64,000 nt of DNA, taken from positions 70,075 to 134,074 of the forward strand of contig CAJTTF010000004.1 of NCBI GenBank assembly GCA_910579165.1, written 5' to 3'. The stretch comes from an uncultured Atopobiaceae bacterium (lineage in GTDB: Bacteria; Actinomycetota; Coriobacteriia; Coriobacteriales; Atopobiaceae). Each line of letters begins with the position of its first letter. Within the stretch, counting starts at the first letter, position 1. Shown here piece by piece: positions 28,089 to 36,971 of the stretch. The position numbers and the translations under genes were made by a program. The notes below the pieces were generated by a model. That model searched no databases. It saw nothing but the letters and a program-made list of their open reading frames with translations, and had not been told where the DNA came from.

Positions 28089-29011
28089 AAATTTCCCAAG
28101 AACTGGATTTCTGTTTCCAAGTCCACCCCAAACTGGCGGCGAACTTCGTCTTGAATATGACGCACCAGTTTATAGACATCACTTGCTGTAGCATCCCCAA
28201 CCTTAACCAAGAAACCGTTGTGTTTCTCCGAAACCTGAATGCCTCCTACCTGGTAACCAGAGAGTCCAGCGTCGCCCACAAGCTTGCCCGCAAAGTACCC
28301 TGCTGGACGCTTAAAGGCCGAACCAGCGCTAGGCAACTCGAGCGGCTGTTTTGAAGATCTGCGCTCCGTAAAATCTTGCATTGCAGTGCGGATTGTCTCG
28401 GGCTCGCAAGGAGTCAGTTGGAATGTGGCACTCAAAACGGTGAGTTTCTCGGCGCGGACTTTGCTCATGCGATAACCAAAATCTAGCTCTTCCGCCGACA
28501 AAGTCTTGATTATTCCATCTTGAAACCGCACGCGCGCGCTCTTGATTACATCGGAAATAGTTCCTCCGTAGGCACCGGCATTCATATACACCGCTCCCCC
28601 TACAGTACCTGGAATCCCACAGGCAAACTCAAGTCCAGAAAGGGAGAGCGCCGCTGCCATCTCAGAAAGATCGATAAGCGAGACGCCCGCCTGAGCCATC
28701 AGATTATCGCCGTCTACCTCCACATCAGTGAGGCCTTGCGACAAATCAACAACGACTCCCGGAAAGCCCTCATCGCTCACCACCAAATCAGAACCGCGTC
28801 CCAGCACAAAGTAGGGCACTTGCTTAAATGTGAGAAAGTCCAGAAGCTCTTCGGTCTGATTCTGGCCAACAGGCACAACGAAGAATTGTGCAGGGCCCCC
28901 CACCTCAAAGGTGGTATGACGGGCCATGGGTTCACCAATTAGAACCTGCTCTTTGCCGACAATATCGGTAAGTTCTTGAAAGAGCGTTTCTTTTGGGCTA
29001 GTACTATTCAC
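28085..29011 (-). CDS. murB: UDP-N-acetylenolpyruvoylglucosamine reductase
   Basis: 308 residues, FAD enzyme of peptidoglycan precursor synthesis. Seen: HTTFEVGGPAQFFV and LGRGSDLVVSDEGFPGVVV (FAD binding), GLEFACGIPGTVGGAVYMNAGAYGG, FGYRMS-type YRMSK, and the catalytic serine in PSAGSAFKRP with AGKLVGDAGLSGYQVGG. Type I MurB. The start codon is GTG without a clear ribosome site. It converges with and overlaps by three bases the serine hydrolase gene. Confidence 0.96.
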   Translation of the reverse strand: MNSTSPKETLFQELTDIVGKEQVLIGEPMARHTTFEVGGPAQFFVVPVGQNQTEELLDFLTFKQVPYFVLGRGSDLVVSDEGFPGVVVDLSQGLTDVEVDGDNLMAQAGVSLIDLSEMAAALSLSGLEFACGIPGTVGGAVYMNAGAYGGTISDVIKSARVRFQDGIIKTLSAEELDFGYRMSKVRAEKLTVLSATFQLTPCEPETIRTAMQDFTERRSSKQPLELPSAGSAFKRPAGYFAGKLVGDAGLSGYQVGGIQVSEKHNGFLVKVGDATASDVYKLVRHIQDEVRRQFGVDLETEIQFLGNF

Positions 29012-29144
29012 GGGTCTATAGGCAGGGCTATCAATGGGTATTCAATGCAGAGCTGTCCACAATCTATCTTTTGATATGAAATGATGTACCGATGTTAATT
29101 AACCACTAAAAGAGCAGTGGAAGAGCGTGTGAGTCTCTTCTTCA

Positions 29145-30377
29145 TTACGCCCAGCCCCAACGTGGCGTAGAGCCACCAGCGGAGTAATAGTTAATCCAAG
29201 TATCGAGGCTACCTGTGTGAATATAGCCAATATTATCGCGTACTTGGCCGTTTCCAATATAAATGCCCACGTGACCATAAATCCTACCCGCTGCATCATA
29301 AGGGCTGGAAGGAACGGCAATAATCATACCGGGTTGCAGGTCAGCGCGATTCGAACTGCTGCAATAGCGATAGTACATATCCACTGCATTGCCACCGGGA
29401 TATCCGCAACCTGCGGCGTAATAAACACGGCTCACCCATGCAGCGCAATAACCCGCGCCCGGGGAGGGAACGCGAAGTGTTGCCTCAACAATTGCCTGGC
29501 CCTTATCGGAAGGAGCAGGCGAGGGACCAGGAGTTGGAGCAGGACCAGGAGCGTCACCGCCACCACCGTCGATAATTCCAGCATCTTGTTGAGCTATCAT
29601 TTCGCGGACCTCAGCGGAGAGACCGTTGATGATGGACTGGACCTCGTTTTGCTTTGCCTGAATATCTTCAAGCTGCGCTTGCTGTTCTGTCTGGAGTGCA
29701 TCGAGTTCCGTTTTAGTTTGTTCAAGACTCTCCTTCGCAGAAGCAACTTCGTTGATGAGATTGGCATCTGAAGAGGCTATTTTGGCAAAGTAATAGAGAT
29801 TTGAGGCCAGTTCCTCAAACGAAGTAGACGAAAGCAGAACGTCTAGGATGTTTGTGGACCCGCCCTTGTAATCAGCGTTCATACGTTTAGCCAGCACGGC
29901 ACGCTTAGCTTCAAGTTCCTGCTCTTTTTGAGCAATCTCAGCGTTTACCTCATCACTCTGCGTCATGGTTGCACTGAGGTTATTGGAGGCTGCTTGAGTT
30001 TGCTCTGCGATGGCAGCGATACTTGCCTCCGCTCGCGCCAGCTCAGCCTGTGCAGATTCCAGCGTTTGAGCGTGCGCTGCAGCGGGGCTCAAAAAACAGG
30101 TAAACCCCATCACGAAAGACAGAACGCCCACCATCGCGCGGGAACACGCTGTTTTAATAGGGGCCAAGCGGTCTGGACTCATAGCGGACACCTTTGTTTT
30201 AAAAGAGTTGAGACGCATAATGGATACCTTGGGATGTGAGTAGTTGCTCTTATGACCTCGCGAGGACGGTCTTGGTTGACGACGCTCCTGCAGACGTGTC
30301 TGTTGGAGGTTTTTTGAAAGTTCACGTACTGGGTGCGTCCCTAGAGACTGCGCCCATCCGGGGTGCTGTTGGTTCAT
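29145..30377 (-). CDS. Secreted coiled-coil peptidoglycan hydrolase (PcsB-like, NlpC/P60 or CHAP-type end)
   Basis: 410 residues. A long basic N-terminus leads to a hydrophobic signal (about 89-108, VGVLSFVMGFTCFLSPAAAHA), then a coiled coil (about 112-265) rich in Ala, Glu and Gln, a Pro/Gly linker (PGPAPTPGPSPAPS), and a catalytic domain with Cys in GAGYCAAWVSRVY and His in YGHVGIYIGNGQV. The layout matches PcsB/RipA-type cell-division hydrolases whose coiled coil docks on FtsX; ftsEX is at the right end of this window. AAAGGAGCAAAA precedes the ATG. Hairpins at about 29100-29140 may end transcription. Confidence 0.85.
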   Translation of the reverse strand: MNQQHPGWAQSLGTHPVRELSKNLQQTRLQERRQPRPSSRGHKSNYSHPKVSIMRLNSFKTKVSAMSPDRLAPIKTACSRAMVGVLSFVMGFTCFLSPAAAHAQTLESAQAELARAEASIAAIAEQTQAASNNLSATMTQSDEVNAEIAQKEQELEAKRAVLAKRMNADYKGGSTNILDVLLSSTSFEELASNLYYFAKIASSDANLINEVASAKESLEQTKTELDALQTEQQAQLEDIQAKQNEVQSIINGLSAEVREMIAQQDAGIIDGGGGDAPGPAPTPGPSPAPSDKGQAIVEATLRVPSPGAGYCAAWVSRVYYAAGCGYPGGNAVDMYYRYCSSSNRADLQPGMIIAVPSSPYDAAGRIYGHVGIYIGNGQVRDNIGYIHTGSLDTWINYYSAGGSTPRWGWA

Positions 30378-30402
30378 TTTTGCTCCTTTTTTCAGCCCGT
30401 AT

Positions 30403-30431
30403 ATACTAGCAAGATGCGCAGCGAATTACAA
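30403..30431 (-). promoter_or_regulatory. Promoter of the coiled-coil hydrolase gene
   Basis: Reading the minus strand: TTGTAA (-35), 17 bases, TAGTAT (-10), about 25 bases before the start codon. It separates this gene from the ECF transporter genes upstream. Confidence 0.55.
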
Positions 30432-30439
30432 AGATTTCT

Positions 30440-31195
30440 TCACAAAAAGAACACAAGAATTGTTACATACGCTCCAGCAGCTCCAACGAGAAGAACATCC
30501 CTTAGCCTGAAGTAAAAGGGGCAGAGCTGTGTTCGTTTCTCCCCTGGCTCATAGCCGCGAGAATCGAGTGCCAGGGAAAGATGTTCTGCATGGCGAAGCA
30601 TCCCAACGATAAGCGCGATGAAACGCGAGGATATTTGATCCAGCCTGTGTAAAGGCCGTCTCGAGCTCTTTGAAAGCGTGCTTCCGCGAATGATCTCTGC
30701 CTCTCTCAATATGGAATACTCTCGCGCCAAAAGCGGCATAAAACGAAGCGATAGCACCACGACATCTGCAAGCGCATCAAGCTGAATACGAAAGTAAGCA
30801 AGCGGAGACAAGAGTTTTTGGATGGCACGCGCAGTAAGCGAGGCACTCAGTCCTTCCAACAGTGCGGCTCCATAAAGCACCATGAGACAGAGGCGCGTGG
30901 CAAAGAGAAGAAACGCTTCCAGGCCACCTGTATAGATCTGTACCCATCCAAGTTGAAAGATGAGATCTCCCTCGTGATTAGTAAAAAGGTTGAACGCGGC
31001 TATTATGAGGAAGAAAAGACAAAGCCGCCATGCTCGTTTGAGGCAACTAATTGGATTTGCGCGCAGGCACCAGCAAAGACCCATCCATCCAACCGCAGCA
31101 ACGAGCAATTGCAACGGACGGACGATCAACAAAGTCCCCGCCATACAAAGAATGATGGCGCAAACAAGTACGGGTGGATTAAATCTTGTTTTCAC
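30440..31195 (-). CDS. ecfT: ECF transporter transmembrane subunit T
   Basis: About 251 residues, CbiQ/EcfT family: several membrane helices and, in the C-terminal half, the ATPase-coupling segment with AEIIRGSTLSK and LSLALDSRGYEPG, which match the family's two Ala-Arg-Gly motifs. It joins the substrate-binding S unit to the ATPase. I place the start at GTG (VKTRFNPP), 13 bases after the ATPase stop; no clear ribosome site is present and the frame is open far upstream inside the ATPase gene. Confidence 0.88.
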   Translation of the reverse strand: MKTRFNPPVLVCAIILCMAGTLLIVRPLQLLVAAVGWMGLCWCLRANPISCLKRAWRLCLFFLIIAAFNLFTNHEGDLIFQLGWVQIYTGGLEAFLLFATRLCLMVLYGAALLEGLSASLTARAIQKLLSPLAYFRIQLDALADVVVLSLRFMPLLAREYSILREAEIIRGSTLSKSSRRPLHRLDQISSRFIALIVGMLRHAEHLSLALDSRGYEPGEKRTQLCPFYFRLRDVLLVGAAGAYVTILVFFL

Positions 31196-31208
31196 AGACG
31201 GTGCTTTT

Positions 31209-32972
31209 CTATCTTTTAGGTTGCACACGTTTGGCGATTTCATCGGCCAGGGCCAGGATTGAAGCTGGGAAGAACGTATTTGGCAGATTGAGCTTCCTGG
31301 AGAATTCGAGTGCCCAAGGAAGCGTAACGCCAAACGCTTGAAGCTGGTCAGCATGGGAAAAGAAAGAAGGAGCCGATGCGCTCTCTTGTATCGTTTTTTC
31401 CGCGAGAAGAACAACACGTGAAGCGCGTGCGGCTTCATCCATATCATGGGTGGTGAAAAGGACCGTGTGCTGCTGCTCTACAAGGGAAGCAAGAAGTTCT
31501 CTCAAAGCGTTGCTCGCACGTTCATCAAGGCCGGCAAACGGCTCGTCCATAAGCAGGAGCGGCGCGTTCATTGCAGTAATGCCCGCAATCGCTACCAGGC
31601 GAGCTTGTCCGCCTGAGAGTTCAAAAGGAGATGCTTGAGCAAGATGGGCAATGCCCAATACCTCTAAGGCGTTGAGCGCTTGCTTGCGCGCAGCTTCCAA
31701 AGATAATCCTAGGTTCTTTGGTCCATAAGAAACATCCTCTAGAACTGTTTGAGCAAAGAGTTGACGCTCTGGCGCTTGCATTACATAACCAACGTGGCGA
31801 GAGAGCATATTATTTCGACGAGGTCGTTTTAGGAGCCACGTGTACTCAACAGGGCAAATGCCATCACATGCTATCTCCCCTTCAAAATTTGTGAGAAGTC
31901 CCGAAAGAATTCGTAAAAGCGTCGTTTTCCCTGTCCCTGCCTCCCCAATAAGTGCACAGAGATCGCCATTTGGCAGTGACAAAGAGAGGTCCTCTAGGAC
32001 GGGAGTTTGTTCATAGGCGAATGAAAGATGATGGATGGAAAGAGCTTCAGGAGCCTGAAGTGCTCCTTCTTTAACAGCTTCACCCTGCTGTGCAAATTCA
32101 CCTAGCATCTCTTGGCTGCTCAACCTCATCTTCACATTCTGGCATAAGCTTTCCTCATTCAGAGTAAACGGAAGCGATACGCCCCTTTCTTGCAATTCCT
32201 GCTGCAAAACAAGCTGTGGAGGCATGGCTATATTCCAAGAGGCCACCTGCTGAGATGAAGAAAAAACGGTTTGCGGAGTCCCTTCCGCTACTAAAGACCC
32301 CTCTTTCAGAACAAGAATACGGTCTGCTCGAAGAGCGTCAACCAGGTCATGCGTGATGTAAACGAGCGTGCATGCGCCTTCCTGCGTATGTTGAAAGAGT
32401 TCACTAAAGAGATGATGCCGCGCAGCCACATCAAGATGCGCCGCCGCCTCATCAAGTACTAAAAGCTGCGGCTCCATGGCAAGAGCAGAAGCAAGCACCA
32501 GTTTTTGTTGCTGGCCACCAGAGAGATCGTTGGGATTCACGTCCTCTAGGCCGCTCAGACCAAACCTTTCTACTTCGCGATGGACAATTTCTTGAATACG
32601 CTTATCGGGAAAATGCAAGTTTTCTGGCCCAAAGGCAATATCCTCTGCAACGCTGAGGCCTAAGATTTGGTCAGCTGCTTCCTGAAAGACCATCGCTGTT
32701 TTTTTGCGAGCATCTGCATAAGCATCTGGGTTCAGGCCTTCACTGTTTTTGCACGTCTTCCCAAAGAGCTTTACGGTGCCTTTATCGGGAGCTTCAAGTC
32801 CCGCAATAAGACGTGCGAGCGTTGATTTGCCCGACCCATTCGCCCCCAAGATGGCAACGCTCTCGCCCTTCTGAACGGAGAGAGAAACATCACGCAACGC
32901 CCACTTCTCGGCTGAAGGATGCGATGCTTCATAGGCGTAGGAGATGTGTTCAATTTCTATGATGCTATCCAT
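31209..32972 (-). CDS. ecfA: Fused ECF transporter ATPase (two ABC domains)
   Basis: 587 residues with two complete ABC ATPase domains in one chain. First: Walker A GANGSGKST (about 43-51), signature LSGGQQQ, Walker B LLVLDEAA. Second (after a ~60-residue linker from about 250): Walker A GEAGTGKTT, signature LSGGQARL, Walker B LLLMDEPFAGLD. This is a single-gene EcfA-EcfA' fusion. Flanked by the S unit upstream and EcfT downstream, so the three make one transporter. Confidence 0.93.
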   Translation of the reverse strand: MDSIIEIEHISYAYEASHPSAEKWALRDVSLSVQKGESVAILGANGSGKSTLARLIAGLEAPDKGTVKLFGKTCKNSEGLNPDAYADARKKTAMVFQEAADQILGLSVAEDIAFGPENLHFPDKRIQEIVHREVERFGLSGLEDVNPNDLSGGQQQKLVLASALAMEPQLLVLDEAAAHLDVAARHHLFSELFQHTQEGACTLVYITHDLVDALRADRILVLKEGSLVAEGTPQTVFSSSQQVASWNIAMPPQLVLQQELQERGVSLPFTLNEESLCQNVKMRLSSQEMLGEFAQQGEAVKEGALQAPEALSIHHLSFAYEQTPVLEDLSLSLPNGDLCALIGEAGTGKTTLLRILSGLLTNFEGEIACDGICPVEYTWLLKRPRRNNMLSRHVGYVMQAPERQLFAQTVLEDVSYGPKNLGLSLEAARKQALNALEVLGIAHLAQASPFELSGGQARLVAIAGITAMNAPLLLMDEPFAGLDERASNALRELLASLVEQQHTVLFTTHDMDEAARASRVVLLAEKTIQESASAPSFFSHADQLQAFGVTLPWALEFSRKLNLPNTFFPASILALADEIAKRVQPKR

Positions 32973-32984
32973 GCTGGCATGTTC

Positions 32985-33488
32985 CTACTGCCCTATCAGG
33001 CGGCTCAAAGGTTTATACATAATAAAGGTAACACTAGCGTTTAGTATGGCCTTCACCACGTTAAACGGAAGGAGAAAGGGAAGTACCAGAGCGCAGACCG
33101 CCTCAAAGCTGATTCCTGTATACAGAGGTGTTAGCCAAAGGTTAAGCAAGAGCGCTAATACCACCTGCACGAAACCTCCTACAACAAGGGCGAGCACGCC
33201 CTGGACCTTAGTTCTGTGAAGCGCATACAGCCAAGCCGTCACAAGCGTTACGCAAAGTGCCGTGATCATCGCGATAAAAGCACCCACCGGCTCAATAAAA
33301 AGATGGACGCACCACGGCAAGACAGCAACAACAGCCCCAGTGGCCGGACCAAAGGCGAGCCCTGCAACAAGAGCCATGATGGTACTTGGATCATATTTAA
33401 GAAAGGGTGCGGCCGGGATAAGAGGGATTTCCACAAAACTCAATAGGAGCGCCGCGGCACAAAAAAGTGCGCAAAGAGAAACGCGCAT
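32985..33488 (-). CDS. ribU: ECF transporter S component, RibU-like
   Basis: About 168 residues with five or six membrane helices. The N-terminal SFVEIPLIPAAPFLKYDPS and following LVAGLAFGPATGAVVA match the riboflavin-specific S component RibU (FLKYD...). The stop is 12 bases before the ATPase start. The chosen ATG (MRVSLCALF) has only GGAA before it; a GTG 21 codons upstream (33551) would give a length closer to known RibU. No FMN riboswitch fits in the 50-110 bp upstream. Confidence 0.75.
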   Translation of the reverse strand: MRVSLCALFCAAALLLSFVEIPLIPAAPFLKYDPSTIMALVAGLAFGPATGAVVAVLPWCVHLFIEPVGAFIAMITALCVTLVTAWLYALHRTKVQGVLALVVGGFVQVVLALLLNLWLTPLYTGISFEAVCALVLPFLLPFNVVKAILNASVTFIMYKPLSRLIGQ

Positions 33489-33597
33489 GGAATTCCAATA
33501 GAGCGTTGTTCCCTCTTTGGTGGAGTGGCGATTAGGCTTGAAGTTCTGCACGATTGGATTCAATAAGTGAGCATGTGGCGTTGGTTTCCGCAACCTA

Positions 33598-34533
33598 CTA
33601 CACGCTCTTGGGGAGAAGCGGGGCAAACGCGCTACAGATGGCATCGAGAATAAGCCCTGCAAGCATTTGTGCATCGGCGTTGGTAAAAGAACCCTCCAAA
33701 TTGGCTTTCTCGGAAGGCAATTGCACCACAATTTTTGTTGGCTTTTCCCGAGAAGACATAGCAGCAGTATGCAAGCGTTTTGCAAGATCTGCACCCACTT
33801 CATCCATTGCTACAAACGAAAAGCCAATTGTTTCTTCCGGCGCCTGAGACGTAAGATCAAGGAGCACCTTAATCTCATCGGTCGAATCGTCCTCGTCCTC
33901 GTCCATGAGGATGAGCTTGGAATCCTGATTAGTAGCAGATGCGAGATTCCATATGCGCGCGGCAACGTTGCGGGCAATAGCATCTTCAGCCAAAAGCCCC
34001 AACGGGATTTCGTTCAACACAGCGACAGCGCGAGCAAAGCCCATAGGATGCTCTGTGGGGGCTTCTACTTTGCTTTCATCAGACCAAACGTGACGCATGC
34101 GTTTGATGGCGTCAAAGGTATCAGGGAAGCATATGCCGTCTGGCATCATCCCAACGTTTTCTTGGAATTGCTTAACGGCAGCCTCAGTATGCGGACCAAA
34201 ATAACCATCGCGCTCGCAAGTAAAACCAAGAATGTTGAGGGCTTTTTGCAGCATCGAAACATCATGTCCATGAAAGTTAGGCAAGCGCAAGTAAAGCGTT
34301 CGATCTCCTAGTTTGTAGCCCTCGTCCACCAGAGTTGACCAGGTAATTGCATCAATTTGTTTGCCAAAGGCAAGGCCGTGGTCTTCTCTAAAGCGTGCAA
34401 CCGCATTCTCAGTTGCTGGGCCAAAGGATTTCTCGGTCTTCTCCGCGGCGTCAATGGCATAGCCCAGCGCTTCAAGACGCGTCTGAACATCCTCGACGGC
34501 GGCTCCTGTTTGTCCTTTTCCTATTGGCTCCAT
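33598..34533 (-). CDS. Cytoplasmic two-domain peptidoglycan-binding protein with degenerate amidase-like end (CwlM-like)
   Basis: 311 residues and no signal peptide. Two PG_binding_1 domains: about 8-70 (VEDVQTRLEALGY...FGPATENAVARFRED) and 82-150 (VSMLQKALNILGF...YFGPHTEAAVKQFQ). The remaining ~150 residues resemble an Amidase_3 fold in pattern (ALNEIPLG...IARNVAARI; LLDLTSQA...IGFSFVAMDE) but lack the zinc histidines. Actinobacterial CwlM has the same order of domains and is a cytoplasmic regulator of peptidoglycan synthesis rather than an enzyme. The likeness is inferred from layout. It follows the prenyl synthase gene by 23 bp. Confidence 0.65.
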   Translation of the reverse strand: MEPIGKGQTGAAVEDVQTRLEALGYAIDAAEKTEKSFGPATENAVARFREDHGLAFGKQIDAITWSTLVDEGYKLGDRTLYLRLPNFHGHDVSMLQKALNILGFTCERDGYFGPHTEAAVKQFQENVGMMPDGICFPDTFDAIKRMRHVWSDESKVEAPTEHPMGFARAVAVLNEIPLGLLAEDAIARNVAARIWNLASATNQDSKLILMDEDEDDSTDEIKVLLDLTSQAPEETIGFSFVAMDEVGADLAKRLHTAAMSSREKPTKIVVQLPSEKANLEGSFTNADAQMLAGLILDAICSAFAPLLPKSV

Positions 34534-34556
34534 GATGGCTTTCTTTTGCGCGGTCG

Positions 34557-35618
34557 CTAGTACGTGCGGCCGGTTATATACGGTGCTAAAGATTCTAACG
34601 CGTTTTTTGCCTCACCGGCACTCAGTTGCGCATCGTCCAAGGATTTCTCTGCGCGCGTCAAAAGGTCGTTGGCAGTTGTATTCGCGTGTGTAAACGCTCC
34701 GCTGCTTTCAATGAGGTCCACTCCCCTTGCCAACACGGAAGCATCAGTTGTGTGTGCCGAGAGAATCTCTAAAAGCTCGTGCTTCTGAGTAGTACCCAAC
34801 TGTTGTAACGCATACGTAGTGAGAAGCGTCCGCTTCCCTTCCGTAAGATCAGATCTGAAGTCCTTACCTAAAGCCGCAGAATCCCCTTTGAGATTAAGGA
34901 CATCATCAACAATTTGAAAAGCGAGACCAAGATTGAGTCCATAGGTGCGGAGTGCTTCAAGACGGGAGGATGCATCGCCAAAGAGCGCACCTAGGACAAG
35001 AGGAGAGGCAACGGTATACCATGCCGTTTTTAGCGTCGCCATACGAAGATAATCTTCTGGGGTTACATCCCAATTGTTTTCACGCACCCAACCAAGGTCA
35101 AGCGCTTGCCCCTCGGCCGTGTGGCGCTCCATGCGGCAAAGCTCTTGTATGAGCGCAATAGCAAGGTCTGGCGCCATATCCTCGTTTTCAGCCACGCTTG
35201 CAAACGATTCGATTAAAGCCAAATCTCCCTGGTTCAGAGCCATACCCGTGCCTTCTTGCAGATAGAGACAAGGGAGGCCACGTCGTGACTGTGATTGATC
35301 GGCAATATCATCATGAATGAGAGCCGCAGTTTGGAAGAGTTCAAGAGACGCCGCTACCGGGAGCGCATCATAGGGATTGGCACCACATACTTCAGCCCCA
35401 AGACAAACAAGCACTGGACGCAGGCGTTTACCACCAGCAGCGATAAAGTTTTCTAGAGGCCGATAAAGGAATGCTTTCTCTTCCTGGGGAACGGGGAGCG
35501 CAAAGGTGCCAATCAAGGCACTGTCAATAGGATCGCGCATGCGAGAAGCATAACGCAAAAATGCATTGTCCTCTTGCTCCCCCCATTGCTCGCGTATTCT
35601 GTTTTTAGCTTGCTTCAT
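34557..35618 (-). CDS. Polyprenyl (geranylgeranyl-type) diphosphate synthase
   Basis: 353 residues, trans-isoprenyl diphosphate synthase. First aspartate motif DDIAD (in ALIHDDIADQS), second DDVLN (in QIVDDVLNLKGD), the latter with Asn in place of the usual last Asp. GGKRLRPVLV marks substrate phosphate binding. It makes long-chain prenyl diphosphates for quinones or lipid carriers; chain length is unknown. Located between galE and the peptidoglycan-binding protein. Confidence 0.9.
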   Translation of the reverse strand: MKQAKNRIREQWGEQEDNAFLRYASRMRDPIDSALIGTFALPVPQEEKAFLYRPLENFIAAGGKRLRPVLVCLGAEVCGANPYDALPVAASLELFQTAALIHDDIADQSQSRRGLPCLYLQEGTGMALNQGDLALIESFASVAENEDMAPDLAIALIQELCRMERHTAEGQALDLGWVRENNWDVTPEDYLRMATLKTAWYTVASPLVLGALFGDASSRLEALRTYGLNLGLAFQIVDDVLNLKGDSAALGKDFRSDLTEGKRTLLTTYALQQLGTTQKHELLEILSAHTTDASVLARGVDLIESSGAFTHANTTANDLLTRAEKSLDDAQLSAGEAKNALESLAPYITGRTY

Positions 35619-35638
35619 AGAGATAATCCAGAAGCTAC

Positions 35639-36715
35639 CTAGTCCGAGAGACCTTCGGGATTCTTAGATTGGAAGCGCCAGGAGTCCTTCACCATATCGT
35701 CAAGTGATCTCTTCGCCTTCCATCCTAGAATCTTCTGAGCCTTTGAAGCATCGGCGTAGTTTTGCGCGATATCGCCCGAGCGGCGCTCCTCAACAACGAA
35801 AGGAATTTCTTTTCCGACCGCTGAGCCGTACGCCTTAATAACCTCAAGAACGCTAGATCCGGCACCCGTACCCAAATTGAAAATCTCCACGCCAGTCTTG
35901 CCCTGCATCCACTTGAGCGCGGCCACGTGCCCGGCTGCCAAATCCACTACATGGATATAGTCGCGGACGCCTGTACCATCGGGTGTGTCGTAATCGTTGC
36001 CAAAAACGTGCACCTCACTGCGCTTTCCCACGGCGGTCTGTGCAATGTAAGGCACAAGATTGTTTGGAATACCCTTGGGGTCCTCGCCTATCAGGCCAGA
36101 CTCATGCGCACCAATGGGGTTGAAATAGCGAAGAAGAACAACGTCCCAGCTGTTATCGGCAACGTAGAGATCGGTAAGAATTTGCTCAATCATCCACTTG
36201 GTCCAGCCGTAAGGATTAGTGGCAGGTTTTTTTGGTGAAAGCTCCGTAAGGGGCAGTTCGTCCGGATCTCCGTAAACCGTAGAGGAGCTAGAGAAAATAA
36301 TAGACTTACAGCCGTTTTCGCTCATGACGCGACAGAGGGTAGTGGTACCTGCAATGTTGTTATCGTAGTACTCTAGCGGTTTTTGAACGGATTCACCCAC
36401 GGCCTTAAAGCCCGCAAAATGGATGACACTCTTTATGGCGTGTTCGCTGAAAACTTTCTTGAGCTCTTCTGCGTCACGAATGTCTACATCGTAAAAAGAA
36501 AGATTCTCATAAGGACCGTCACCAACGATTTCTTTGACGCGATCCAAAACCTTAATGCTTGAGTTGGAGAGATTGTCCACAATTACAACGGAGTAACCGT
36601 TTTCTAGAAGGTCGACCACCGTGTGCGAACCAATGAATCCAGTTCCTCCGGTTACGAGAACCTCGCCATTAAGTTTTTTTGCCCCTGAGAAAATTCTTTT
36701 GAGTGAAGTAAGCAT
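35639..36715 (-). CDS. galE: UDP-glucose 4-epimerase
   Basis: About 358 residues. Rossmann motif VLVTGGTGFIGSHT, then VVIVDNLSNSS, the Ser in SSSSTVYG and the catalytic Tyr in NPYGWTK (YxxxK). Interconverts UDP-glucose and UDP-galactose for cell-surface sugars. The 20 residues before the nucleotide-binding motif are extra. AAGGTG six bases before the ATG supports this start; the frame extends upstream into the tRNA gene. tRNA-Thr lies 33 bp upstream on the same strand. Confidence 0.95.
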   Translation of the reverse strand: MLTSLKRIFSGAKKLNGEVLVTGGTGFIGSHTVVDLLENGYSVVIVDNLSNSSIKVLDRVKEIVGDGPYENLSFYDVDIRDAEELKKVFSEHAIKSVIHFAGFKAVGESVQKPLEYYDNNIAGTTTLCRVMSENGCKSIIFSSSSTVYGDPDELPLTELSPKKPATNPYGWTKWMIEQILTDLYVADNSWDVVLLRYFNPIGAHESGLIGEDPKGIPNNLVPYIAQTAVGKRSEVHVFGNDYDTPDGTGVRDYIHVVDLAAGHVAALKWMQGKTGVEIFNLGTGAGSSVLEVIKAYGSAVGKEIPFVVEERRSGDIAQNYADASKAQKILGWKAKRSLDDMVKDSWRFQSKNPEGLSD

Positions 36716-36747
36716 GGCACCTTCTTTTTTGTAAATAGAATAGGAAA

Positions 36748-36823
36748 TGGAGCCAGTTGTCAGGATTGAACTGACGACCTCCGCTTTACGAGAGCGGCGC
36801 TCTACCAACTGAGCTAAACTGGC
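36748..36823 (-). tRNA. tRNA-Thr (anticodon CGT)
   Basis: 76 nt with encoded CCA. Acceptor GCCAGTT/AACTGGC, anticodon stem CCGCT/AGCGG with loop CTCGTAA giving anticodon CGT, T-loop TTCAATC. Discriminator base is T. Confidence 0.96.
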
Positions 36824-36971
36824 ACACTTACTATGAACCTGAGCAACGCGCTACGTGCGGGCACGCTAAGAGCAATCGCACAGGGCGATACGCTAGGGTG
36901 CGAAGATACACAAGAAGCGACGCGCTAAGCCCCCCAATCCTATCACAAAGCACTTGCCCGGAAAGGTTTAT

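Noticed and set aside
33489..33597. FMN riboswitch before the RibU-like gene
   Set aside because: The spacer is about 110 bp at most and none of the conserved FMN-box blocks are visible.
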